Shown one piece after another: positions 1-6,177 of a stretch of 12,768 bases of DNA. The DNA is from Microcaldota archaeon (GTDB lineage: Archaea > Micrarchaeota > Micrarchaeia > Micrarchaeales > Micrarchaeaceae): positions 1 to 12,768 of the forward strand of contig JAKATY010000044.1 of the NCBI GenBank assembly GCA_021827955.1, read 5' to 3'. Each line of letters opens with the position of its first letter. The first letter of the stretch is position 1. Made by a program: the position numbers and the translations under genes. The notes below the pieces were generated by a model. It worked only from the letters and a program-made list of their open reading frames with translations, did not search any database and was not told the DNA's origin.

Positions 1-143
1 TATCTCCTTACAGAGAATTGTTCCAATTCAATTTATTCTGGGCAGATCCTATGCAATAAAATTATTTAAATGCTTAGAGTCTGAGTCTAATAATGTAACA
101 ACAAGCAAAGAGGGCCTATAGGGCAAGGAATCATTGTGGTTTG

Positions 144-587
144 ATGGCACAGAATGAGGAAGTAAGCAAAAATTTCTATGACGAGATACTCCCTAAGCTC
201 TCTGGCAGGAAATTTTCAAGACCATTGTACATGGTGCACGAGCACAACGCAACAAGGCTGCATTGGGACCTCAGGCTTGAATTCGATGGCGTGCTTGAAA
301 GCTGGGCACTTCCAAAAGAGCCTTCCCTAGTTAAGGGTGTGAAGAGACTCGCAATTCATGTAGAGCCGCACCCGCTTCTATACGGCTTATGGGAAGGTAC
401 CATACCTAAAGGCAACTACGGGGCAGGAACGGTCAAAATATGGGATACGGGTACTTTTGATACGTTGGAAAGGAGCGAAAAGAAGATAGTGGTAAATATT
501 AAAGGCAAGAAGCTCAAAGGGCAGTATGTGCTCATTAAGATTTCTTTTGTGGGCTCAAATGACAACTGGCTGTTTTTCAAATCTTAA
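144..587 (+). CDS. Stand-alone LigD-type DNA 3'-phosphoesterase
   Basis: This 147-residue protein matches the phosphoesterase (PE) domain of bacterial DNA ligase D, which removes 3'-phosphates and 3'-ribonucleotides from DNA ends so they can be ligated. The metal and phosphate ligands known for this family are all visible: H34, H40, D42 and R44 in the HNATRLHWDLRLE block, and H76 and Y80 in EPHPLLY. The family motifs SWALPKEP, GTIPKGNYGAGTV and the closing WLFFK are also present. No ligase or polymerase domain is attached, and the length fits a solo PE enzyme as reported in some archaea. ATG at 144 is preferred over the TTG directly before it at 141. The gene has no operon partner here. Family assignment is very secure; its repair pathway in this organism is inferred. 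Confidence 0.93.
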   Translation: MAQNEEVSKNFYDEILPKLSGRKFSRPLYMVHEHNATRLHWDLRLEFDGVLESWALPKEPSLVKGVKRLAIHVEPHPLLYGLWEGTIPKGNYGAGTVKIWDTGTFDTLERSEKKIVVNIKGKKLKGQYVLIKISFVGSNDNWLFFKS

Positions 588-700
588 AGCCAACTACTTT
601 ATTTCGTTTATTTATCGATGCACAGCAAAGCCGCATTTAGCAAAAATGTGTTTGAGTTGGGGTTTTTAATTCTTCGTTCAGAAATGTAAATGGTGTATAG

Positions 701-1093
701 ATGTCTGATATGGGAAGCGACACGGTACAAAGCGGCATGCAGCCGCAGTCTGGCAACTTCGGGATAGGGATAAAACCCAAAAGGCCAACAGGCGTGGCAA
801 TTCTCGCCATATTGCAAATACTGGGCGGAATAGCATATTTAGCTATAGGCATCACTTCGTCTGCCCTGCTTCGCGGTTTAATGGGCGGTATATTAATAGT
901 CATCTTCATACCTATCGGATTGTTTGCTCTCATAACAGGAATAGCACTTTTCACAGGCAAGAATTGGGCACGCATACTTGCGCTGATTGGGGGCATACTT
1001 GACCTTATAAACATACCCGTAGGCACAATAATAGGAATACTAATGCTGTGGTACTTTACTAGGCCTAAAGTGAAAGCATATTTCGGAAAGTAG
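701..1093 (+). CDS. Small multi-spanning membrane protein of unknown function
   Basis: The 130-residue product has a polar, Gly/Gln-rich N-terminal tail of about 28 residues. Hydrophobic segments follow at about 31-51, 60-82 and 90-119, the last long enough for two helices. The C-terminal pattern, an N-W-A-R motif before the last helices and then WYFTRPKVKAYFGK, resembles small archaeal and bacterial four-helix proteins annotated only as DUFs. I do not recognise a catalytic residue. The ATG at 701 is preceded by GGTG (692-695), a plausible Shine-Dalgarno site, with a T-rich TATA-like stretch near 663-670. The gene stands alone and ends just before a U-rich terminator. Coding and membrane location look secure; the function is unknown. 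Confidence 0.78.
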   Translation: MSDMGSDTVQSGMQPQSGNFGIGIKPKRPTGVAILAILQILGGIAYLAIGITSSALLRGLMGGILIVIFIPIGLFALITGIALFTGKNWARILALIGGILDLINIPVGTIIGILMLWYFTRPKVKAYFGK

Positions 1094-1100
1094 ATAGAGC

Positions 1101-1146
1101 TATTTTTTATTTGTTTTATTTTGTTTTTTATATTTTAATTTTTGTT
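1101..1146 (+). terminator. U-rich archaeal-type transcription terminator
   Basis: Directly after the stop of the small membrane protein lies a run of T tracts (TTTTTT, TTTT, TTTT, TTTTTT, TTTT, TTTTT) with few other bases and no strong stem. Archaeal RNA polymerase terminates at such oligo-U stretches without needing a hairpin. The tract is T-rich only on the plus strand, so it serves the plus-strand gene and not the converging minus-strand gene ending at 1161. Confidence 0.6.
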
Positions 1147-1160
1147 AGGTTATTGAGCTT

Positions 1161-1976
1161 CTAAATTTCCATATAACTTTTTATCTCCTTCATTAGCGCT
1201 AGTACTGTCTCGTTTTCAGATTTGTCAGGAAAAGAACCCAATACATATAGCGCCTCCTTGGGCTTTCCCGTCTTAAATGCTGCATATGCCAGATAGTAGG
1301 CAGCGTTTAGCGTGAATAGGTCTCCGGAAAGCAGCCTCTCTGCGTGATTTGCCGCTCCAGCGTAATCGCGCAAACCATTTTTTAAAACCATGTTTTCATA
1401 TTCGGATAGCAGAATATTGCCAAGTTTTCCTGTTTTCTCTAAAGTAGAATGCGCCGCTTTCAGGTCTCCTAGCTTCATATATGCCATAAACATTGCGTGA
1501 ATGTACTTTGCAGTTTCCGGCCCTCCCGAAATGCCTTTTTTCGCAGTATATACGGCTTTGGAGAAAAGCAGCCTCGCTTTTGAGAATGCCGCAAGAGAGT
1601 TGTTCCTGTGCGTTGTGTTCTCCTCCATAAATCCTTTCAGCGCATAGTTTATCTGGGCAGTTTCATAGTTTGATTCAGAAATGCATGCAAGCGCCTCTGC
1701 ATAAGCAAAGTATGGGTTTGTTGCGTATTCTGGTAATGCTTCGTAAGCCTGCTCTGCTTGTGCAAAATCGTTGCTTTGCACCAGCTTCCTTATCTCGGAT
1801 GCGGCCTTTGTGTCCTCTTGGTTCAGCGCCTTGGCGGAAGGTATGAACGCTTCGCAGTTTGAGCAGAAGAAAGAATCAGAAACGCTGTACGTCAGCGCGC
1901 CGCAATAAGGGCAGGTGTAAGCCGCGGAGTTTGCCTCTATGCTTTTTAGTATTTTTACATACTTTTTTGGGTTCAT
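1161..1976 (-). CDS. Zinc-ribbon plus helical-repeat (TPR-like) protein, function unknown
   Basis: From ATG at 1976 the protein has 271 residues. An N-terminal zinc ribbon is clear: CPYC at 22-25 and CSNC at 38-41. From about residue 52 to the end it is alpha-helical and Ala/Tyr-rich, with helix pairs such as NDFAQAEQAYEALPE, GDLKAAHSTLEKTGKLG and GKPKEALYVLGSFPD, typical of TPR-like solenoids. There is no signal peptide or membrane segment, so it is probably a cytosolic adaptor. The longer frame back to 2027 starts with TTG and would run into the divergent gene's leader, so I chose the first ATG. It diverges from the MIP18-family gene across about 90 bases. No function can be assigned; a protein-protein or protein-nucleic-acid scaffold is a guess from the architecture. 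Confidence 0.75.
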   Translation of the reverse strand: MNPKKYVKILKSIEANSAAYTCPYCGALTYSVSDSFFCSNCEAFIPSAKALNQEDTKAASEIRKLVQSNDFAQAEQAYEALPEYATNPYFAYAEALACISESNYETAQINYALKGFMEENTTHRNNSLAAFSKARLLFSKAVYTAKKGISGGPETAKYIHAMFMAYMKLGDLKAAHSTLEKTGKLGNILLSEYENMVLKNGLRDYAGAANHAERLLSGDLFTLNAAYYLAYAAFKTGKPKEALYVLGSFPDKSENETVLALMKEIKSYMEI

Positions 1977-2068
1977 GCTGCAATCGCCGCGCAAAAATTT
2001 ACGATTACGAAATAGATTGTATGGCAAACAATATAATGCTAATTGTAGGCAATATCAGTGATGGTATT

Positions 2069-2362
2069 ATGGTTACTGTGCAGGATGTCGTAAAGGTGCT
2101 TTCACAATGCGTCGATCCGGAACTTAATGCGAACATCGTGGATCTTGGCTTAATTTACGACATCAAGGTCATGGAAGGCAAGGATATAAAGGTGAAACTC
2201 ACAATGACCTCACCAATGTGTCCCGTGACAAGCATAATACTTGCAGATGTGAAGTTGAGGCTTGACTCGTTAAAGTCAGGAGGCAATATCGATATAGAGC
2301 TTGTTTGGGATCCAGCATGGAACCCGGATATGATGAGCGATACCCTCAAATATAGAGACTGA
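2069..2362 (+). CDS. MIP18/DUF59-family Fe-S cluster assembly protein (SufT/PaaD-like)
   Basis: This single-domain protein has about 97 residues. Family signatures are DPELNANIVDLGLIYDI near the N-terminus, the conserved Cys C51 within TMTSPMCP, and VWDPAWNPDMMS near the C-terminus. Relatives (SufT, PaaD, eukaryotic CIA2/MIP18) help mature Fe-S proteins, so it may serve Fe-S clients such as the Cas4-like nuclease further along; that link is inference. ATG at 2069 fits the usual family N-terminus (MVTVQDVVKVL) and is preceded by a GTGATG motif resembling a Shine-Dalgarno site. ATGs at 2036 and 2021 are in frame and possible. The open frame back to 1859 overlaps the divergent zinc-ribbon gene and encodes a basic, unconserved-looking extension, so I rejected it. 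Confidence 0.88.
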   Translation: MVTVQDVVKVLSQCVDPELNANIVDLGLIYDIKVMEGKDIKVKLTMTSPMCPVTSIILADVKLRLDSLKSGGNIDIELVWDPAWNPDMMSDTLKYRD

Positions 2363-2419
2363 TTTCCGGATTTAAACCCATTTTTCCTCCAGGATCACGT
2401 TTCTATCCTTATTCTTTAG

Positions 2420-2983
2420 TCAATATATATGCTCTTCATCGGCTCTGTGGTAATCTACCAGCTCCGAATCCTTGAACCAAAGACTGAGCTCCTTTTTTGC
2501 GGCTTTTGCATCTTCTGAAGCATGAACTACATTGCGTACAGGCCTTCCTTTTAAATCGCCCATCTCATAGGAGTCTAATCCATACCTGCCCCTTATGGAA
2601 GATGGATCCGCGCTTCTTGGTTCTGTGCCACCCGTAAGCTTCCTAACTACATATATCGCTTCATTACCTTCAAGCGCTATCGCTATTACCGGACCGCTTG
2701 TCAGATGCGCTAGAAGCATGTTCCTTACCCTGTTGCCTATCTCAATCTCGCTTTCTTTTATTTCTATTCCCTTCTTTTGTGCCGATTCCTTGGTTTTTCT
2801 ACCTACGGAAGTGAGCCATTCTTCATCCGCAGCGTAATGCTTTCCTGCCAGGTCTTTATCGGGCCTCACCATTTTTATACCGACTATTTTAAGCCCTGCA
2901 TCCTCAAATGTAGTTATTACCTTGCCTATCAGAGCACGGTAAACTCCTTCTGGCTTTATCAAAACCAGCGTTCTTTCTATCAT
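2420..2983 (-). CDS. ndk: Nucleoside diphosphate kinase, insert-bearing form
   Basis: The enzyme transfers the gamma-phosphate from ATP to other nucleoside diphosphates through a phospho-histidine. The core is recognisable: ERTLVLIKPEGV with K10, Y50, SGPVIAIALEGNEAI, R114, T120, SSIRGRYG with R131, and NVVHASED with N151 and catalytic H154. At 187 residues it exceeds the usual 140-155. The extra length comes from about 26 residues between HY and SGPV (roughly 55-92, Lys/Glu-rich) and about 10 residues just before the active-site strand (136-150). All catalytic residues remain, so activity is expected. A strong TATA box sits upstream at 3026-3033, and GATGAT lies just ahead of the ATG. The gene converges with the MIP18-family gene over 57 bases. 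Confidence 0.93.
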   Translation of the reverse strand: MIERTLVLIKPEGVYRALIGKVITTFEDAGLKIVGIKMVRPDKDLAGKHYAADEEWLTSVGRKTKESAQKKGIEIKESEIEIGNRVRNMLLAHLTSGPVIAIALEGNEAIYVVRKLTGGTEPRSADPSSIRGRYGLDSYEMGDLKGRPVRNVVHASEDAKAAKKELSLWFKDSELVDYHRADEEHIY

Positions 2984-3024
2984 GTTATCATCTTTAGCAT
3001 ATTTGCCTCGTATTTGCCAGAAAA

Positions 3025-3036
3025 CTTTTATAACCC
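3025..3036 (-). promoter_or_regulatory. TATA-box promoter of ndk
   Basis: On the minus strand this reads GGGTTATAAAAG, a good archaeal TATA box with a short purine/G element before it. Its centre is about 46 bases from the ndk ATG, predicting a transcript start near 3003 and a leader of about 20 bases that contains the GATGAT ribosome-binding motif. Confidence 0.5.
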
Positions 3037-3116
3037 GTAAGTAAAGCAGTATATTGCCCTATGCTGTGCCTCTTTTATCTTGAATCATATGCGATAATAT
3101 CTAAGTGCAAACCATG

Positions 3117-3124
3117 TTTATAAC
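3117..3124 (+). promoter_or_regulatory. Probable TATA box of the ABC transporter genes
   Basis: TTTATAAC is centred about 36 bases before the ATG at 3157. With the usual archaeal spacing of about 26 bases, transcription would start near 3147, leaving a leader of about 10 bases. No clear Shine-Dalgarno motif lies in that leader. The rest of 2984-3156 is an A/T-rich divergent promoter region with no gene. Confidence 0.4.
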
Positions 3125-3156
3125 TTTTGCTTTCAATCATTAAGTTATACGATTAC

Positions 3157-4773
3157 ATGGACTTCATCTCTTTCATAGCGCTTATTGTCCTAGATACTAC
3201 AGCATCTTGGCTCAGGATGTTTGCTGCGCTTTTTCTCTCCATCTTGCTCAGCATTGCTGTGGGGATATACGCTGCAACATCCAGAAAGGCTGAAAGAATA
3301 ATCCTGCCAGTTGTTGATATATTCCAAACCCTCCCTATACTCGCATTTTTCCCCTTTGTAATATATATATTTGTATTCCTCCTTCCGGGGTACATAGGGA
3401 TAAACGCCGCCGTCATCTTCCTGATAGTGACAAGCATGGCATGGAACATAATATTCGGCGTTTACGAAGCTGTAAAGGTGCTTCCCAACGAATTTGTGGA
3501 GCTCGCCGATCTCTACGACATGAGCTCTTGGCAGAGGGTGCGCAAGATCTTTATCCCTGCCGCAATGCCGCGCGTAGTCGAGCAATCCGTGCTTTCGTGG
3601 TCTATAGGCCTTTTTTATCTCGTGACAAGCGAAATATTCTCGATAGGCAACGCGAATTACGCGGTGAAGTACGGGATAGGCGTTGCACTTGCTCAACTTG
3701 CCTTTTCCGGAAATTATCTTTACTATGCAATAGGCATAGCGGTTTTCATAGCATTTGTAGTTGCCACGCGTTTTCTGTTTTTCAGGCCTCTTGAGCTCCA
3801 CTTTACCAAGTACAATAGGGTCTCTGAGGAATCGAAGAAGCATTTTGCCCTGCATTTCGGCATAGCAAAGGCCTTCAATTATCTGCCAAAGCTAGTACGT
3901 GCTCCTGCGAAAAGACTCCGAGCCATCAGCGCTTTCAGGCGTGCTCGCCATCCTGCCGGAGCGAGCCGCAATGCGGGAGCGCATGCCGCTCTTCCCCGCG
4001 AAGGTATCAAGAACCTTAAAATAAAGGGATTGAAGAAAGGCCTTGGCGGCATTGCAGCCTTGGTGCTCGCAATGCTCCTCCTTGCTGTTGTCTTGCGTTA
4101 TCCTGTGGTTGTGCACTACGAATACGAAGCGCTGGTTTCTCTTGCTGTTTCTTTTGCAAGAATCTGGCTTGCATTCGCAGCCATACTAGCAATCGCGTTC
4201 CCTGTCTGTGTTTACCTGATATTCATCTCAAAGCATCGCAATTCCTACCTGCTTTTCTTCCAGGTAATCGCATCAATACCGGCGACAATACTTCTGCCAA
4301 TAATAGTTATCGCGCTGAAAGGATATGCGCTTCACAGCGAGCTCACCGCTTTCGTAATATTCTTCCTTAGCGGCATATGGTACATAATCTTCAGCGTTAT
4401 TGCCAGCTCTACTTCCATATCTGGTGAAATCTTTGAGGTGAAAAGGCTTTTCGGCATAAAAGGCAAGAGCGCATGGAAATACATATACAGCAGAGCGCTT
4501 CTTCCAGGATTGATAACCGGAAGCGTTACTGCGATAGCAGCGGAATGGAACGCAAGCATAGTGGCAGAGTACTTTACCACTACGGGCATAAGCGGTACGA
4601 ATGTGGTGAGCTCAGTAAGTGTAGGAATAGGCAAGCTCCTCGACGTTTCGCTGGGATCGGGGAACATAACTCTCATGATAATAGCGCTGCTCAATCTTAC
4701 TGCAATGATAATAATCGTAAATACCTTCCTGTGGAAAAGGCTTTATAGGAAAGTTTCAAACACATATAAGTAG
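3157..4773 (+). CDS. Double-domain ABC transporter permease, NitT/TauT (SsuC-like) family
   Basis: This 538-residue membrane protein carries two complete binding-protein-dependent permease domains in one chain. Domain 1 covers about 1-215 and domain 2 about 297-530. Each holds an EAA coupling loop that contacts the ATPase: ELADLYDMSSWQRVRKIFIP near 115-134 in the first half, and SGEIFEVKRLFGIKGKSAW near 422-440 in the second. The AEWNASIVAEYF segment (462-473) is typical of nitrate/sulfonate/bicarbonate-type permeases. An 80-residue basic, Ala/Arg-rich linker joins the halves. The first ATG is at 3157; an in-frame TTG at 3127 is less likely. The ATPase gene follows 61 bases later. A fused permease implies one subunit supplies the whole membrane channel. 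Substrate is unknown; names such as nitrate or sulfonate come from family labels only. Confidence 0.9.
   Translation: MDFISFIALIVLDTTASWLRMFAALFLSILLSIAVGIYAATSRKAERIILPVVDIFQTLPILAFFPFVIYIFVFLLPGYIGINAAVIFLIVTSMAWNIIFGVYEAVKVLPNEFVELADLYDMSSWQRVRKIFIPAAMPRVVEQSVLSWSIGLFYLVTSEIFSIGNANYAVKYGIGVALAQLAFSGNYLYYAIGIAVFIAFVVATRFLFFRPLELHFTKYNRVSEESKKHFALHFGIAKAFNYLPKLVRAPAKRLRAISAFRRARHPAGASRNAGAHAALPREGIKNLKIKGLKKGLGGIAALVLAMLLLAVVLRYPVVVHYEYEALVSLAVSFARIWLAFAAILAIAFPVCVYLIFISKHRNSYLLFFQVIASIPATILLPIIVIALKGYALHSELTAFVIFFLSGIWYIIFSVIASSTSISGEIFEVKRLFGIKGKSAWKYIYSRALLPGLITGSVTAIAAEWNASIVAEYFTTTGISGTNVVSSVSVGIGKLLDVSLGSGNITLMIIALLNLTAMIIIVNTFLWKRLYRKVSNTYK
3963..3991 (+). repeat. Imperfect inverted repeat in the permease linker
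   Basis: Inside the linker codons, GAGC (3963-3966) and ATGCG (3971-3975) pair with CGCAT (3980-3984) and GCTC (3988-3991), across a small internal loop and a GGAG tetraloop. The surrounding 3928-4002 is visibly richer in G and C than the rest of the gene. It may be only a by-product of Ala/Arg codons, or the trace of a small insertion. Confidence 0.35.
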
Positions 4774-4775
4774 AA

Positions 4776-4805
4776 GCGGGCAGCGAGCGGAAAGAGCTGC
4801 ACCGC
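4776..4805 (+). repeat. Intercistronic stem-loop between permease and ATPase genes
   Basis: GCGG and CAGC (4776-4784, one base between them) can pair with GCTG and CCGC (4796-4805, two bases between them) around an 11-base loop. It lies just after the permease stop in a gap of 61 bases. No T tract follows, so it is not an obvious terminator. It could adjust the transcript ratio of the two cistrons; this is inferred from the sequence only. Confidence 0.4.
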
Positions 4806-4834
4806 ATGGCGTTAGGTTTTGACAGGTCGTTGAT

Positions 4835-5590
4835 ATGAGCGAAGTCGTGCTCGAGGTTAGGGACATAGTGTTTTCTTATGACGATAGCCCGTCGCAAAGG
4901 ATACTAGACAAGATAAGCTTCAAGGCGCAGAAGGGCGAATTCGTCTCTCTTATAGGCCCTTCGGGTTGCGGCAAAAGCACTCTTCTCCGCATACTAGCAA
5001 GGCTCATCCCTCCAGTGTCAGGAGAAGTAATCTATAAGGGCAAGCGCCTTTATGCTCCTACAAGAGAGATCTCCTTCGTGTTTCAGGATTTTGCCCTGCT
5101 CCCCTGGCTTACAAATCTGGAGAACGTGAAGATAGGGCTTGCCAATTCTGAAATCAGCGAAGAGGAAAAGAAGAGGAAGGCATCAGGCATGCTTGAAAAG
5201 ATGGGATTGGAGAGCGTCGCGGATTACTATCCTAATGCGCTGAGCGGAGGCATGAAACAAAGAGTTGGAATAGCAAGGGCGATAGTTTCTGATCCTAATG
5301 TGCTGCTTATGGACGAGCCTTTCAGCTCTCTCGACGAGCTGACGGCAAACGCGCTCAGGGGGGATGTGGTTTCGATGCTCAAAAGCAGCGACATTTCTGT
5401 AAACTCGGTAATAATGGTAACGCACAACGTGGAGGAGGCTGTAGAGATATCTGACAAGATAGTTGTGCTGTCAAACAAGCCCACAAAGATAAAGCAGGAG
5501 ATGCAGCTCAAGCTGAGCTATCCAAGGAACAGGCACAGCAAGGTATTCATGCAAGCTGTGGACAAAGTATACGAGCTGCTCACGAAATAG
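4835..5590 (+). CDS. ABC transporter ATPase, NitT/TauT (SsuB/TauB-like) family
   Basis: The cytoplasmic ATPase powers the neighbouring double permease. All nucleotide-binding motifs are intact in 251 residues: Walker A GPSGCGKS at 41-48, Q-loop glutamine Q84 in FVFQDFALLPW, signature LSGGMKQR from 136, Walker B VLLMDE ending at E161, D-loop SSLD at 164-167, and H-loop H197 in VTHNVEEA. FALLPWLTNLENV is characteristic of nitrate/sulfonate-type importers. Many such ATPases carry a C-terminal AAA-associated domain of about 150 residues. Here the chain stops at the usual core length, and that domain is a separate convergent gene 17 bases away. ATG at 4835 has no strong ribosome site but fits the family N-terminus. 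Function as the transporter's motor is secure; the substrate is not known. Confidence 0.93.
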   Translation: MSEVVLEVRDIVFSYDDSPSQRILDKISFKAQKGEFVSLIGPSGCGKSTLLRILARLIPPVSGEVIYKGKRLYAPTREISFVFQDFALLPWLTNLENVKIGLANSEISEEEKKRKASGMLEKMGLESVADYYPNALSGGMKQRVGIARAIVSDPNVLLMDEPFSSLDELTANALRGDVVSMLKSSDISVNSVIMVTHNVEEAVEISDKIVVLSNKPTKIKQEMQLKLSYPRNRHSKVFMQAVDKVYELLTK

Positions 5591-5607
5591 CTTTGCACGC
5601 TTTCAGC

Positions 5608-6084
5608 TTAGGCGGCTTTCCAGCTGTCGTTTTCCTGGTCGTAAACAAGAAGCCTGAGCCTTACCGCCCATTTCACAAGAAGTTTCCTCAACTGCTCCAT
5701 AAATTTCAGTTTGTCGCTGTAGAATGCGAGATTGTTCTCCCTGAGTACATCAGCCAGCCTTTCCGTGGTTATGCTTCCCTCTATTCTCGCAGCGGCAAGC
5801 ACGGTCCTGAAAGGCTCGGCATTGCTGAGCGGCTCCCTTATTATGGATTGCATGTTCTTGAGGTTGAGCTGCTTGCCGTTTTCTGTAAGCTTTACCTTCC
5901 CATCTTCCACTTTGGCAAGCCCGAGTATTTTGCACGTATCAAGTATTGGAAAAAGGTCGTCTATCTCCTCCTCGGCTTCATCAGCCAGCTCGGCAATTCC
6001 CATGTTGCCTCCATTGTCCTTGACAAGTTTCAGCACGCCTCGCATCTGCGTTATGCCCGCTTCCACGGGAAAAAGATTAGGCAT
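5608..6084 (-). CDS. Stand-alone AAA-associated domain protein (ABC transporter regulatory partner)
   Basis: The 158-residue soluble protein resembles the AAA-associated C-terminal domain found on ATPases of NitT/TauT-type transporters in acidophiles and other prokaryotes. Residues about 15-75 look like a winged helix (MGIAELADEAEEEIDDLFPI, then CKILGLAKV and GKVKLTENG), and 95-150 form a second helical unit ending in an aromatic strand. The start FPVEAGITQMRGVL also fits the family. Family members are thought to modulate transport, but no mechanism is established to my knowledge. It is transcribed towards the ATPase gene, with stops 17 bases apart. AGGTG (6089-6093) sits four bases before the ATG, with a TATA box at 6115-6123, so expression is independent of the transporter genes. 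Recognition is from memory of the family, not a search. Confidence 0.75.
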   Translation of the reverse strand: MPNLFPVEAGITQMRGVLKLVKDNGGNMGIAELADEAEEEIDDLFPILDTCKILGLAKVEDGKVKLTENGKQLNLKNMQSIIREPLSNAEPFRTVLAAARIEGSITTERLADVLRENNLAFYSDKLKFMEQLRKLLVKWAVRLRLLVYDQENDSWKAA

Positions 6085-6088
6085 TATA

Positions 6089-6123
6089 CACCTTTATTGA
6101 TTGATTTGAGAAAATTTTTATTT
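6089..6123 (-). promoter_or_regulatory. TATA box and Shine-Dalgarno site of the AAA-associated gene
   Basis: Read on the minus strand, AAATAAAAA (6115-6123) is centred about 35 bases before the ATG at 6084, predicting a transcript start near 6093. AGGTG (6089-6093) then lies four bases before the start codon. This supports the chosen start and an independent transcript for this gene. The rest of 6085-6177 holds no other feature that I can see. Confidence 0.5.
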
Positions 6124-6177
6124 CTACCTTTTCGCTTCTGGTAACGCGTTTGGCCTCATTGCTAAGCTTTTGTGCGC

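Noticed and set aside
15..29. GAATTG/CAATTC hairpin, possibly a tRNA T-arm or terminator
   Set aside because: The loop is only three bases or the alternative stem lacks the TTCRANY loop, no acceptor or anticodon arms fit around it, and the T tract after it is weak.
115..122. CCTATAGG palindrome 26 bases before the phosphoesterase ATG as a TATA box for a leaderless message
   Set aside because: The distance is right but the flanks are G/C-rich and the word does not fit the usual archaeal TATA consensus; TTATTTAAA near 62-70 is a competing candidate, so neither is listed.
1859..2068. N-terminal extension of the MIP18-family frame
   Set aside because: It overlaps the divergent zinc-ribbon gene, encodes basic low-complexity residues unlike the family, and would lengthen a domain that normally begins at MVTVQDV-like sequence.
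3190..3855. Minus-strand open frame of 221 codons
   Set aside because: It is antisense to the first permease domain, whose coupling-loop motif is conserved on the plus strand; the shadow product is Tyr/Arg/His-rich and unlike a protein family.
5593..6144. Long plus-strand open frame opposite the AAA-associated gene
   Set aside because: Its product has no recognisable domain and is rich in His, Tyr and Leu as expected for an antisense shadow; the minus strand has a clear ribosome site, TATA box and a family match.
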